NCBI GenBank assembly: GCA_037962975.1
Contig: CM075669.1
Span: 246,239,351 to 246,303,350 of the forward strand
DNA from: Clitoria ternatea
Taxonomy: Eukaryota; Streptophyta; Magnoliopsida; Fabales; Fabaceae
Direction: 5' to 3'
DNA length: 64,000 nt
Below the pieces are notes generated by a model. That model saw only the letters and a program-made list of their open reading frames with translations. It did not search any database and was not told the DNA's origin. The first letter of the stretch is position 1, and each line of letters begins with the position of its first letter. The translations under genes and the position numbers were made by a program. Positions 35,601 through 47,900 of this stretch are shown here, piece after piece.

Positions 35601-36115
35601 GTAAGACGTCACCCAGTCTTGTGGACAATTAGTAAGCTTTCCGCTTAGGAAAACCGTACCCTTTTATTATTATCTTCTTTTCTTGGACGGACTCAATTCC
35701 GGTCTTGAATATCGTTTCAAAGTTATCCGTCCTACAGCTCTTGGTAAAGTGTTAATCTGGTGTGAAACATAAAAGACAATCCTATCCACACCGGTTGTCC
35801 GGTGTGATGTGGCATTTATTGTCATCCGTTTTTCCCCTTTGGAACCTTGAGGTCGTCCTAGCCTTGGAGGTCAGAACGGATCAGAAATGTTTCTTCCAAT
35901 CTCACTCAATTTACTCCTCTATCTTCATTCTTTCACTCGGAATTTGGATCTTATCAAAATAGATCTATGAAATTTCTATAATTATACCCAAAAATGACAT
36001 TTTTGGAGTATTATAAACCATTCATAAAGTGTTTTTATTCATTAATAAACACTTACAAGCCTTCCATGCTTCATAAATTACAAATAGAGCTATTATTTAA
36101 AAGCAGGATGTTACA
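32686..36115 (-). repeat. Tekay 5' LTR (right in the window)
   Basis: 3430 bp, TGTAACGCCCCG to GGATGTTACA. It is nearly identical to 24498-27927, with about 22 scattered substitutions (for example the A-to-C before 'attttt' near 35998). The matching array is at 35287-35508. Confidence 0.95.
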
Positions 36116-36120
36116 AAAAT
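36116..36120. repeat. Tekay target site duplication, right copy
   Basis: AAAAT, identical to 24493-24497. Confidence 0.93.
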
Positions 36121-36279
36121 TGTTGTAAAAGAGAATAAAATTTGGTGAATTTGTTAGAAATTTAGGTTTTAAATTCAATAAATAGATGTTGTTGGAAATA
36201 ATCTACCCTTGATCAATTTTCTTTAGTTTTACAGTGAAAAAGTAAAGAATTTAAAGAGAGAATTGAAGAACTGGAGAGT

Positions 36280-36593
36280 TGACGCGTAGCAGTAACACCA
36301 CACGTAGCGTGGGAATCTTTGATGTTGACGTTACGCATCACACCCACGCGTAGCATCAGGAGCTACGTGGACACCACTGACAGGTGGTCAAGCACTCAGC
36401 CAATGACCCCTCCACTACCTACAAGTGTCCAAGCCGAATTGAAGGACAAGGCACACCTGTCTGGGCATGATTAATTAAAATAATTATACAATCATGGCCA
36501 CTTCGAGCTGATTAATGGAAGTTGAGTCAGGGACCTGACGCGTAGCGTCAGGCTGACGCGTAGTGTCAGGACCCTTCCTCAGCCCTATAAATA
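36280..36593 (+). promoter_or_regulatory. Athila-B LTR palindromes and TATA box
   Basis: Pairs of the GACGCGTAGCGTC word lie near 36282-36312, 36325-36360 and 36534-36570. The last pair begins with a perfect inverted repeat, CCTGACGC-GTA-GCGTCAGG (36534-36552). TATAAATA follows at 36586-36593, 15 bp after the final palindrome. This fits an LTR promoter. Confidence 0.75.
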
Positions 36594-37503
36594 AGGCCAT
36601 TCTCCACACTTCTAAGCATCCAATTCTGAAGTTCATCTTTTCTTTTCTCTCTTTTCACTCAAGTTTGAGTGTTCTTCTTTGAGTTTGTAAGGTTGGAGTG
36701 ATTTCTAGATACTTGAGAGTGTTGTAGTGTGAGCTTTTGTATTGTGAAGTATTTTTAAGTCATCGTAATGTCAAACTCTGTAAGTACTGTTCTTACTTTT
36801 ATTATGTGTAACTAAATTGTTTATGTTGGAATTTGGTGAATCAATCTATTATATGATGTTGTGCTTATGGTCTATACATATTTATGATTCAAGAACATGT
36901 TAGTATTTCAACTATTTATTAATATGAACATCAAACGGGAGAACGATTGTCATGTGTATTAAAACTTGTTTTATTAGTATGAATATCAAACAAGAGAATG
37001 ATTATTTATGCCGAATTAAAATCTGTTTTAATGAAAGTAAAAGTTAAAATACCCTTAATATGCTAATTACTAGGGATAGAATTGGTAATTATTGTTGCCA
37101 TAAGGCCAGGACTTAATGCAAGTTTTTATTGAGAAAGCTCATGAGGAATCGGACTTTACGATAAATACTTAGAATTTATATCACGAGGAATCAGTTATAA
37201 TGACTTTAAGCTGTAATAACATGAACTTGATGATCAAGTATCTGAATTATTTTGAATTACACCTCAACTTTATAGTTAAATTTTATCTTTTCTATGTTTT
37301 TACTTTATGAACAAATCAACTATCAAATCCTGTGAATATTGTGTAAACTGTTTATAAATTATTCTTTTGTTAATAAATATTGATAAATTTACCATAGTAA
37401 ATAAAAAAATTTTATGAGTTACTGGACTTTCAATCACAGTGGAACGATATTTAAATTTGAAAACTACAATCGATTGGTGTGTTTGCCAATTAATAACCCA
37501 ACA

Positions 37504-39900
37504 GTAACACGGGGGTTGACAACCACAAATTGAATATGCAAATCAATTTCAATTGTCCATAGGGACTATTGGGCATTTCCGGGGATACTAAATCCCACTG
37601 AATCTCTATTTCACCTATCTAGTTCCTTAATTTCACTTTTAATCCATTAACTCCAACATTACAATTCCTTCATATAATACTCCTATCACAATCACACAAC
37701 ATTCTAAACAATACAATTCCTGCCAATAATGCATAATAATAGATATCATATGGCTCCGTGCCATAAGCATATTTATATAACAATTCTTGGTTTTTATGCA
37801 TAAAACTATCTAAGGGCTCAATGCCATAACACACTCATATCACATTCATACCTGGATATATCATAGGGATAAACACTAATGACTTAGTATCATTAGCTAC
37901 TAAACCATAGTCTACACGCACATAATCACACAGATAACAACATAAACAAACACCGCATCAAAGCACATAATACAACCACACCCATACATAAATATATACA
38001 TCACATCATCATAAATATCATGATATTGCTCTACTACTTATTCATACTGATCTCCGCAGCATTCGTAATGTCCATTTCCTTAAAAAAATAATTGTAAGGG
38101 TGAGTATCTAGCATATAGTATAATGCAAATAAATGAAATAGAAACAATATCACCTGGAGGAACCTCCCTCGCTTGTCAAATCCATAACCTTTTTTAACAA
38201 CTTTTCAATATACTCACTACTCATCAAAATCATCATCATTCTTAATTTTGAAATATCTTTATCATATCTTTTAATGTCATCATCACAAATCAATCATAAT
38301 TTCATAAATCACTCATCATCTTCATAAATCAATCATGATGTCATAAATCAATCCTCATCATTATAAATTAGTCACAATATCATGAATCAATCACAACTAA
38401 ACAAATTAATTCTCAAGTTCATAAATCAATCTCAAACTCATAATTCAATCATATCTGGCTCTCAAGTCACATCATATAAATGACACCTAGTATCCGAACA
38501 CTAAAGGAGCAGTCATCACCTAGGAGTCACACACCAACATCCTGTGAACCCTCTGGTCCATCGAGCCACACACCGGCTCCCCATCTTAACCACTAGGTCT
38601 AGGTAGCTCAACTAGGCCTCTACATGGACCACAGGAGCCAAAAACGAGGGGTAATACATACTGAATGGTTGTCCACACCACCTAACAACAAATACAGCAT
38701 ATAGTATCAATATAATCATCTCAACCGTCCCGACACAAAAAACCATCTCCTGGGACATAATCAGCCAAATCCAGGCATATACATCCATTGACCATTTTCT
38801 TACAACATCATAACATATTCATAATTTCTCATAATCACCATCACAAATCAAGTCTCAATTAATAAATCAATCACATTAATTATTACCGTTTACTCATAAA
38901 AAGCATCATATACACATATATCTATTCATATCATCTCATAAGACTCCTCATTTTCTTTACAATTTATCACTTTCTCAATTATAATCATAATTAAGACACC
39001 AATCATAATTTATCAATTTCAATTTACCACAGTTAATATATTTCAAACTATAAATATTCTTAAATAAAATATTCACATACATAAACAATTTCATTTTTAC
39101 CATATCAAATTCTATAAAACCTTAACTCAATACATAATACCACACTCCCCTTACCTTGATTCCAATGCTCTTTAATTAACTTGCAAACATCTATATGCCA
39201 AAGCACTAAAAACACAAAGAATACGAAAAAGGGTTTTAGGATTAACCATCCAAATCTTAACCTAGCTTGAGAAAATGCTTAGAAATCTTAAAGCTTTACA
39301 GGCTTACCGTAATCAAAACCACCAATTACTTTAAAAACCCTTAATTCCACTAAGCTTCCGGCATCTTGTTCATAACTTACGCAAAACGGAATTCAATTTT
39401 ATCACTTAATCTTTCATTTAAGAGCCTTAAAGGACCCTTTAACCGGTTCAAAACCTTAAATTTCAAAGCTTACTTCTATACCAAAAAAACTGGTAATAGA
39501 AGGGAAACTTCCACCAAAACTAAACTTGAGGGATATCATGTGTTTACCTCATGTTTTCCACCTTTAATTCGCAATTGATTTCATAATCCCACTAAAAATT
39601 AGCTTGAATTAAAGTCTTATGCTCCAAAGGAAGAAAAAAGAGAGGAAAGACCTAGAACACGATTTTTCTTTGTTTTTGCGTTGCTGTCTCTGTTCCCTTT
39701 TTAATTTTAATTGCGACGCTAACGCTACGCGTCAGGTCAGAAATTTTACCCAGATGCTACACGTCAGACAAAAATCATAATTTTCCTTTTTATTTCATTC
39801 TGAAATCACATAAATGCCACGTATTCTCAAATTATCATAATTTAAATTCATTTACAGATTTATTTATTCTTTTTAAATATAAAACACACAGGATCTTACA
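37504..39900 (-). repeat. Probable decayed solo LTR, chromovirus-like
   Basis: No ORF of note. The right edge, 'caggatcttaca' (39889-39900), resembles the GGATGTTACA end of the Tekay LTR, and the left edge, 'gtaacacggggg' (37504-37515), resembles the TGTAACACCCCG start of the LTR at 56823. The inside has the same style of AT-rich sequence with 'gtaagggtgagtat' near 38094. On the opposite strand it carries the GACGCGTAGCGTC word (39714-39768). No target duplication was found, so the call is tentative. Confidence 0.4.
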
Positions 39901-41728
39901 CACCATGTGCAGAAGACTTGGAAAGCAAGAAGGCTCTTCCACTCCCTCCAGGTATAAATATCCATGCATCAACGTAACATGGTAAAAATATTCTCTCTAA
40001 CCTTACGCTTGAGCTATGAAATTCCCTTGAATTTTCAATGACGTTGAGTGTCGGAGTGTCCTTGCAGGTGATACCACTTTTCGCCCCTCAACGCAAAAGG
40101 CTGGTGTTGTTGGAATGAGAAATCACTCTAAGTCCTCTATTTCCCGTTGAAATAGGGGATATAATACTGGATCCCCACTAGACCGGCGTAATATTAGATA
40201 GTGAATGTGAGAATTGAGGACTGTCGTGAGGCCGGACATTATACCCCATATGTAATTCAAATTTTTGTTAAAAACATTATATGTATATGTAATTCAAATT
40301 TTTGATTATATTTATATTTAAAAAATTATATGTAACTTAAAAATAAAATTAAATTAAAATTTTATACTTAATATCCTTATTTACTATGATTATATACATG
40401 TTTTATATAAAATGGGAATATGATTTAAGCCTTTCTAAATTGAGGAAAGAACATTTTATCTAACAGCAAAATATTTTTGTACATTATCTGTGGATTACTC
40501 ATATGATATTGTATATTATATTTGATTAATATAAAAATAAAATGATATATGAATTTCCATTTCAATGGACAATTTAACAACCAACATATTTATAATATTC
40601 ATTACTTGATGTTATCTTTAGCAAGAATGTGATGCCCATTAGTATTTTAAATATCTTATGCATTACATTTTTGAATATCTTTTATCTCATGAATATCTTC
40701 ATTGATAATCATGTTTGTTCCATGAAAAAACATCGATTACTCATCTTTTTCTTTTAAATAAATATAATAATATAAAACAATATAAAATATTATATGAATT
40801 TAATGAGTTCAAAAAATATCACCACAATAATATTAATCTTAATTATATAAAAAATAATACTTACTATCAGATATGTTTATCACACATTACTGTAAAATGA
40901 CAATAGGAAAAATTGGACCTTGTTGTGCTAGAATAAAAACTATTCTATCAGCAAATTCTCCCTAAAGAGTGTAAGTCAATTGTCTTTTCCTATATTGACA
41001 CGTCGATACAAAAAATAGTCATATTTATGTTATATAAGAAAAAATCAGACTCAATTATTAAAAAAAACTTATAAATAAACATAATTTACTCTAAAATTGT
41101 TGGATTAAAAAACACATTACCAAATGAGAAGAAATTAAGAACCAACCCTCAAATATAGTAGGGTTGAGAAATGAGAAGTGAATAATATTATATGAGAATG
41201 TCTGAAAAAAAATCAACAAAATACAAGAGATTAAGAACTAACTTCAAATATGGTTGGTTTGAAAAGTGAGGAGTGAATCAGATTCTAATTGTGTTTTTAT
41301 AGAAATATGAGAATTAATAAATGTGATAATTAACAAAATTTGATTTAATTTGGTGATTAATAATTCAAAATTAGAAAGGAATACGTAGGATTTACATAAA
41401 AGTAACAAAATCTGTACATGAATTATATTTAATACATAAAATTATATATAATAAGATTTATGTTAATTAACTTATTATATATATATATATTAAAAATACT
41501 ATATATATTATTAATGAAATTATATGATGATATAATAACAAATACTAATTACTATAAATATTATTAGTTATCAATTAAATTAATAAATATAATTATAATT
41601 TATATAGAATTAATATCATAAATGATTTGATGATGAAGCTGTAAATGTAGAGAATATATAACAAATTATTCAAATAGATTTTTACATGATTGGATTAATC
41701 TTCAATTTTATAAATTAATTAATATATA

Positions 41729-41862
41729 TTATTTAAATAATAGTATTTAATAATAAACTAATTTATTTGATTTGGTCATTAATTTGTGATTATAATTAGA
41801 AAAATTATAATTTAAAATTAATTCATAATAAATTCGATAATTAATGAAATCTAATTCACTCC
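41729..41862. repeat. Direct repeat, copy 1
   Basis: About 130 bp (from 'tatttaaataatagtattta' through 'gaaatctaattcac') matches 42019-42150 with many substitutions. Shared words include 'tttggtcat', 'aattagaaaaattata' and 'aattcataataaattcg'. The two copies are about 160 bp apart. Confidence 0.75.
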
Positions 41863-42018
41863 TTATTAAGAAAAATATTTATTTATTTAATATCTATATC
41901 TATATAATACATTTTTGAAATAATTTATATCTAATTTAATAATTTATTTATTTTATATTTTTATATTAAAAATAATGTTAATTCATTAAATAAAAATATT
42001 ATCAAATTAATTATTAAT

Positions 42019-42150
42019 ATTATTTAAATAATAACAGTCAATAATCAATTAATTTATTTGGTTTGGTCATCAATTTACGATTACAATTAGAAAAATTATA
42101 TTTCAAAATTAATTCATAATAAATTCGGTAATTATTGTAATCTGATTCAA
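42019..42150. repeat. Direct repeat, copy 2
   Basis: Diverged second copy of 41729-41862, in the same orientation. Origin unknown; possibly an old AT-rich element present twice or a local duplication. Confidence 0.75.
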
Positions 42151-42380
42151 TATATATTACTTTAGAAAATATATTTTCAAATTATTTAATATAGATTACT
42201 TAATAAGATTAATAATTAATAAATATTATTTTTAATATAGATTAATTAAATGGGGTCGTATTTCATAAGGTATTGACCCGTGATAAGATTACCTAAAGTT
42301 TCACAAATATATATAATATAGATAGATGCAAATAGATTATAATGTTAAAATCTCACAATTCCTCTGAAATATTGCTATTA

Positions 42381-44941
42381 CTAGATAACACGAAGGTTTT
42401 GGTTTGTCTCTGGTCCTTTTGCTGGAGGAAACAACTCTACTACCAAGGTAGCTTCAATTTGATGGAAGATTTACAAGTAGTTAAGAGTGTGAGTTCATTT
42501 TCATAAAACTTGGATACATTACATGAATTAACTACTCTGCATATTTTTGGTTCAGCTTGGCGTGACAGCACTTCAGATCATAAAAAGAAGCAAAGTCTGT
42601 ATAATTTAAATAGTAAAAGTGGATCAGCTTTTTCTACACTTTGTATATATATTTTATGAGGAGTTATGGTTATGGTTAAAGGGCTCAGGTTAGAAAACAA
42701 AGTAAAAAGTGTAGCAGTCTTTGCCCTACTTTGCAACTATCCAAAAGCATATATAGCCAGATTATAATTTCAATGCTCCAATGGTCTTCCTATTCACTTC
42801 CACCATTCTAAGCTGTAATTCACAGTTGAATCAACCAACATGGCATATTACAAGGATAATGAATTATTATAATTTGTTATGGTAAAAATTTCAATATCAT
42901 TGGATTTTAGTGAAATTTTTTCACTTTTTCCTAACCATGGCGTGTAAATAAAACCTCCAAATCAAACATGCTCATGATGATATATCTTCAGCCATGTTAT
43001 GATTATGATATGCTTTTCCCCATGCATGAAGAATGAATCTTGAATCGGGTGAGAAACTGAGAGGTAGGTGGGTACAGAGTTTGTGTTTTAAGAGTCCATA
43101 ATGCCTAAAACATCAGTGACACTAGTGTAGTGCAGCTAATGATGAAAAATCTGAAGCCTTCTGCAAAAGCTATGAAGGTAGGGACCATTTTCTTCTCCTT
43201 TACCAGTTTTTTGAGCTGCAGAACCCCACCATTTACATATAGATCAGATTTGTCTTCACATAGTTTGTTTGTTCCACTGACGCACTCTCTTAAACCTTCT
43301 TTCTTCCTTAGCTTAAGGAAAGTTCGGTATATAGTGGTGCAATGACTAGACTTTGTAGCAATTATACTATGCTTAGATTTAGACCATCTTTTTAAACTTT
43401 CATGTGTACTTGGATAGGGTCCATTGATATCACTTTGCCAAACCATAAACATCCATAAATTGAGCTATTGCATGGCTACCATACAGATTTAACACAGCTG
43501 GTGAACTGGTAAATAGAGTGAGGCCCCCCAAACAATGAAAAAGCTACCATGTAAGGCTTAGAGGCCACGTTGGGGACATGTGGCTCCCTATAGGCTAGCA
43601 TGTGAGTTTTGTATATATAAGAAAAATTGAAGCAATGAATGAAGAGGTGGGGATTGGATTTGGAAGGTTGTTGCTTTGTATCACTAGGACAAAAAGGTTT
43701 GGAAGAAAAAAGAATCAAGGTTTACCCTATTATTATAGGAAAAGCCTTTTCACAACTGGTCAAATTTAAGAAGTTCATTCCCAAATATCTACATAGAGAA
43801 AACTCTTTAACCACTCTGGATTTTAAATCTATTCAAATTTCAACAGTGTATGATCCCTAAGGAAAATCTCATCTCATCATTGAGCTTACTTAATAGTTTT
43901 TAAAATATGTCATATTTTTTGTTTGAAAAGGAAGAAGGAAAGATATAAATGGAAAGTATATGATCCATCATTAAAATAGTATTTCTCATGACTATGTCAA
44001 TGATGTATTTGAGAACTCTATAATAGATTACCATCTTCTCTAGCACGCCAGTGTATTTAAAATACACCGTTCATTACCTTTCTTGTAGGATTGCTCAATT
44101 TTTCGTGAAATTTTCATGCTGTATCCACTTTGTAGCTGTGCATGACCTTGCTTGTCCTTGTTCATCAAGAAAAGTTAATCAATCAAAAAAGTTTTTGATA
44201 AAACCAAAAAGGAGACGTGTATCTCTGTTATTAACCTGCAATAACCCCCAAGGTGCTATGAAGTACTCATTCTCTGATCATTAAGCAGTTCAGAAAAATG
44301 AGAGATTTTTTATTTTCTAAGTTTGAATTGCACTACACCAATCACTTTAACTCATAACAGTACTAAAGCTATTTTCTCTGTAAGGGACACTATCTAGTTG
44401 GCGTGGTAACTAAATGGTTCCAAAGTATTTGTTGTGGGTGGTTGATGCATCAACACCAAATAGAGGGGGGAAAAGAAACACAATTGTAAAAGTGTAAAAG
44501 AAGATCTACACACCGTAAAATTCTCAAGAGGAATATTATCAAGGCAGCCATATTCCAATAGCTGATATCTTTTTCATAGCAGCAAACTTTATACCCTGAC
44601 TCGGATTCAAGCATTTGGAGGCCCAATTTTGCCTACAGTTTTGTTTGTGATTCAGAGTATAGACAGAGTCAATACACTCTGGTTCATACACACCCTCATA
44701 CATCTCTTTCAATCCAACCTGCTAGAAAAATAATAAAGCTAAAACTATAATCATAGAATGAAGTAAGAGGGAGCAGTGTCCAATCACAAAGTGGCCCACA
44801 TTTAACACCATGCAGGACTCAGTAAAATTGTGACAAATTTAAAGTTTAAACACAACAAATACTCACACACACAGAAACCTCTCTCTCTCTCTCTGATACT
44901 GCTTTTCCTCAGTGCTACTCTCTCCATTTGTTTTGTGAAAA
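42381..44941. other. Gene-proximal upstream region, no gene recognised
   Basis: Unique-looking DNA upstream of the carboxypeptidase gene. The longest ORF is 115 codons on the minus strand (43452-43105) with a hydrophobic end, but it has no recognisable domain and I do not call it. A CT run at 44880-44894 lies just before the ATG of the gene and is probably in its 5' untranslated region. No convincing TATA box was identified. Confidence 0.5.
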
Positions 44942-47900
44942 ATGATGAACTGGCCAACATGGAGAACCATGGCAGTGACACTGGTGTTGCTTCAGCTGAG
45001 TTTTTCATTGGAGATCCTTTGTCTCTCTTACCATGCAGATAGAATTGTTCAGCTTCCCGGACAACCCCACATAGGCTTCCAACAGTTCTCAGGATATGTT
45101 ACAGTGGATGACATGAATCACAAGGCTCTCTTTTACTATTTTGTTGAATCAGAAACTGCTCCAGCTTCAAAGCCTCTTGTCCTGTGGCTCAATGGAGGTC
45201 TGCAATCGCTCACTTCCAAGTCCTACAACTATATTACGTAATACTACAAGCGAAAATTGGAATTGATCAACTTCAAGACTTTTGGTTTAAAAAAATATAT
45301 CATGAGTATAGAATATAGATCATTTAGTTTAAGAATAGAGTTTAAATGTATAAGCTAATTCTTGTTTTGTACAGGACCTGGTTGTTCTTCTCTAGGAGTT
45401 GGTGCATTCTCTGAAAATGGACCTTTTAGACCAAATGGGAAAGTTCTGATTAAAAATGAGTACAGTTGGAATAGAGGTACTTCTCCATTGAACATTCCAT
45501 TATATGGGCAAGAATTGCTCCAATATGATGGAGTTATTACTTTGTGATGCAGAGACAAACATGTTGTATTTGGAGACACCAGTTGGAGTGGGGTTCTCTT
45601 ATGCGAAAAGTGGTTCCTCCTATTACAAGACTATGAATGATGAGACAACAGGTATTCCATCTTCCTTCAATTAATATCAATTACTTTAGACCCCTTTTTT
45701 CTCATTTGTTTAATCTTTTGAGACAAATATGTTTCTCTTTAGAAAGCTCCTTTAAAAATCACATCTTCTGTCGAAAAAGTCATGTACAATATGTATGATG
45801 TTTAGGCTTTTAAAAAGTTTTGAGACAAACAGCAATTAGTGCTTCAAATGCCACAACTTTTGCATGATATGATATACTCCATTTAATTCTTCTTCTTCCA
45901 TCCCTTGTCTTCAAAAGTAGCATTATAGTGTCATTATTCTGATTTTCAACATACGCCAGTCCTTGAACACTCAAATAGTCATTATTATTCCCATCTGTCA
46001 TCTGAAACAGTACTTTCAATTTCTTAAGCCAGGGACAATCTTGTATTCTTGCAACGTTGGTTCAACAAGTTCCCTCAATACAGACACACAGATTTGTTTC
46101 TAGCAGGTGAAAGCTATGCAGGTAAGCATGCCACATCACTGTTCACTCATAATATAGCAAAGCAATCACTATTATATTTTTCTTCTTCAAAAAACTTCAG
46201 GGCATTATATACCACAACTTGCAAAGCTCATGATTGAAATAAACAAAAAGGAGAGAATGTTCAATCTGAAAGGCATAGCCGTAAGTAACATACCACTAAT
46301 TTATCAACCATGCTACTCTCATACTTCGAATCAAAATCTTGCTAATAATGCATAATGCCAAATTGGTCTATTTTATTTCAGTTGGGCAACCCGGTTCTAG
46401 AATATGCCACTGATTTCAATTCAAGGGCCGAGTTCTTTTGGTCTCATGGATTAATATCAGATTCAACATACAGAATGTTCACTAGAGGTTGTAATTATTC
46501 CCGATATGTCAGTGAATACTATAGAGACTCAGTTTCACCCCTTTGTTCAAAGGTTATGAGGAAAGTAAGCAGAGAGACCAGTAAGTTTGTGGACAAATAT
46601 GATGTCACACTTGATGTTTGCATTTCGTCAGTGCTTTCACAATCCAAAGCTATTTGTCCTCAAACACAAGTAAGTCTACTCTCCTGGACTTTTTCTTATG
46701 GATCTTTCTAATATCACTATTTTACTTCTGCCGACTGCCTATTGTTTTTTCATATTGGATTGTTTCTTTCTTATGACATAAAGAACTTTTCTTTTTTCCT
46801 GTTGCAAACAGCTAGCAAAAGAGAGTGTAGATGTATGTGTAGATGACAAAGTTACTAATTACTTAAACAGACAAGATGTACGAAAGGAGCTCCATGCCAA
46901 GCTTGTGGGTGTTCCAAAGTGGGATGTATGCAGCAAGTAATTTCTTCATAACTCAGCAAATTAAAGAGAAAAATAAAAATTTTCATTGATCGAGTTATTA
47001 GTCATCTTAATGGATTTGCTTCATTGGTATTTGGAACATGAAAGACCAGTAATCAGAATCGGTGTACTTTGTGAATTATTATACCAATTCAAGAAATCAT
47101 TGACCTGCATTGTGTTGGTAACAGCATTCTGGACTATGATATGCTCAACTTGGAAGTTCCTACACTCCCTATTGTTGGATCACTCGTAAAGGCTGGAGTT
47201 CGGGTCTTAATTTACAGGTAACTAGAACTACAATCTTTCTTTGGTATTGTTGATTCCATTTGCTCAGTTAACCTTTCAGGGTTGTATACATGTTTTTCTT
47301 AAATTGAAGTACTAAATAACATAACAAAGTTTTGTTCTCATTGAAGTGGAGATCAAGATTCAGTAATTCCACTGACCGGAAGCCGCACCTTGGTCCAAAA
47401 GCTGGCAAGACAGCTAGGACTGAATACAACAGTCCCTTACAGAGTATGGTTTGAAGGCCAGCAAGTATATACTACTTAACTTTCTTTAACTAAGTTATAT
47501 CTGCATGCACAACAATAATAGTAAGCAATTTTCATGGAAATTTAAGGATTCTCTTTGGTAAAATGAAGAGCTTGAAACTTACTCTCTGCTCATAAATATA
47601 AGTCACCTTTTTTAAGAATTTTTTGGTTTTAAATATAATTCATCAACTATAACATTAATTAAAATTTCACTTTTACTTTGTATACTTTTCAATAGTTTCA
47701 TTAATTAATAGTAGATTGATTCCCATTCCGTGAGGGAAAACATTTATTAAGGTATAAATAGAATTTGTTAGATATACATTTATGTCAAAGGTATAACAGA
47801 AAATATTTTTATTTTGAGATAAATTTAATGATTTAACTATCATTTTTTGGTTTTGATAATTTAGTTAAAAGTGACTTATATTTAAAATCAAAGAGATTAT

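Larger units (their letters stand above)
24498..36115 (-). mobile_element. Full-length Tekay/Del chromovirus
   Basis: This 11618-bp Ty3/gypsy element has two LTRs of equal length (3430 bp), TG..CA ends, a 5-bp AAAAT target duplication, a PBS next to the right LTR, a PPT next to the left LTR, and a minus-strand gag-protease-RT-RNase H-integrase-chromodomain ORF. The chromodomain-like end and long LTRs put it in the Tekay/Del lineage. It lies in the Athila-B 3' LTR. Two nonsense codons break its ORF, so this copy should not make a full polyprotein. Confidence 0.95.
19594..37503 (+). mobile_element. Athila-B copy, outermost element, interrupted
   Basis: It contains the integrase, a spacer with GACGCGTAGCGTC palindromes, a leader intron, a 3' ORF, a polypurine tract and a 3' LTR. 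It is cut on the left by the Ogre/Tat insertion (its 5' part must lie beyond the window) and in the LTR by the Tekay element 24498-36115. Coding regions have only nonsense changes, mostly where Gln codons are expected. Confidence 0.85.
24458..37503 (+). repeat. Athila-B 3' LTR split by the Tekay insertion
   Basis: It starts TGTTAG after the polypurine tract and ends ...CCAACA at 37503. Without the Tekay element and one target copy its length is about 1.42 kb (24458-24497 plus 36121-37503), near the 1.45-1.50 kb of the other Athila LTRs here. It holds GACGCGTAGCGTC palindromes (36280-36570) and a TATA box at 36586. The right end is chosen from the TG/CA rule and similarity to the other LTR ends, and may be off by a few bases. 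Confidence 0.75.
39901..42380. other. AT-rich intergenic DNA with retroelement scraps
   Basis: Positions 39901-40250 hold a TATAAATA (39952-39959) and 'gagtgtcggagtgtccttgc' (40046-40065), words found near the R/U5 part of some plant gypsy LTRs, so probably a fragment of one. From 40250 it is very AT-rich, with a TA run near 41470-41490 and no ORF of note. Confidence 0.45.

Noticed and set aside
43105..43452. 115-codon minus-strand ORF with hydrophobic C-terminus
   Set aside because: No domain or family recognised and no promoter or splice context; could be chance. Expression data would be needed to keep it.
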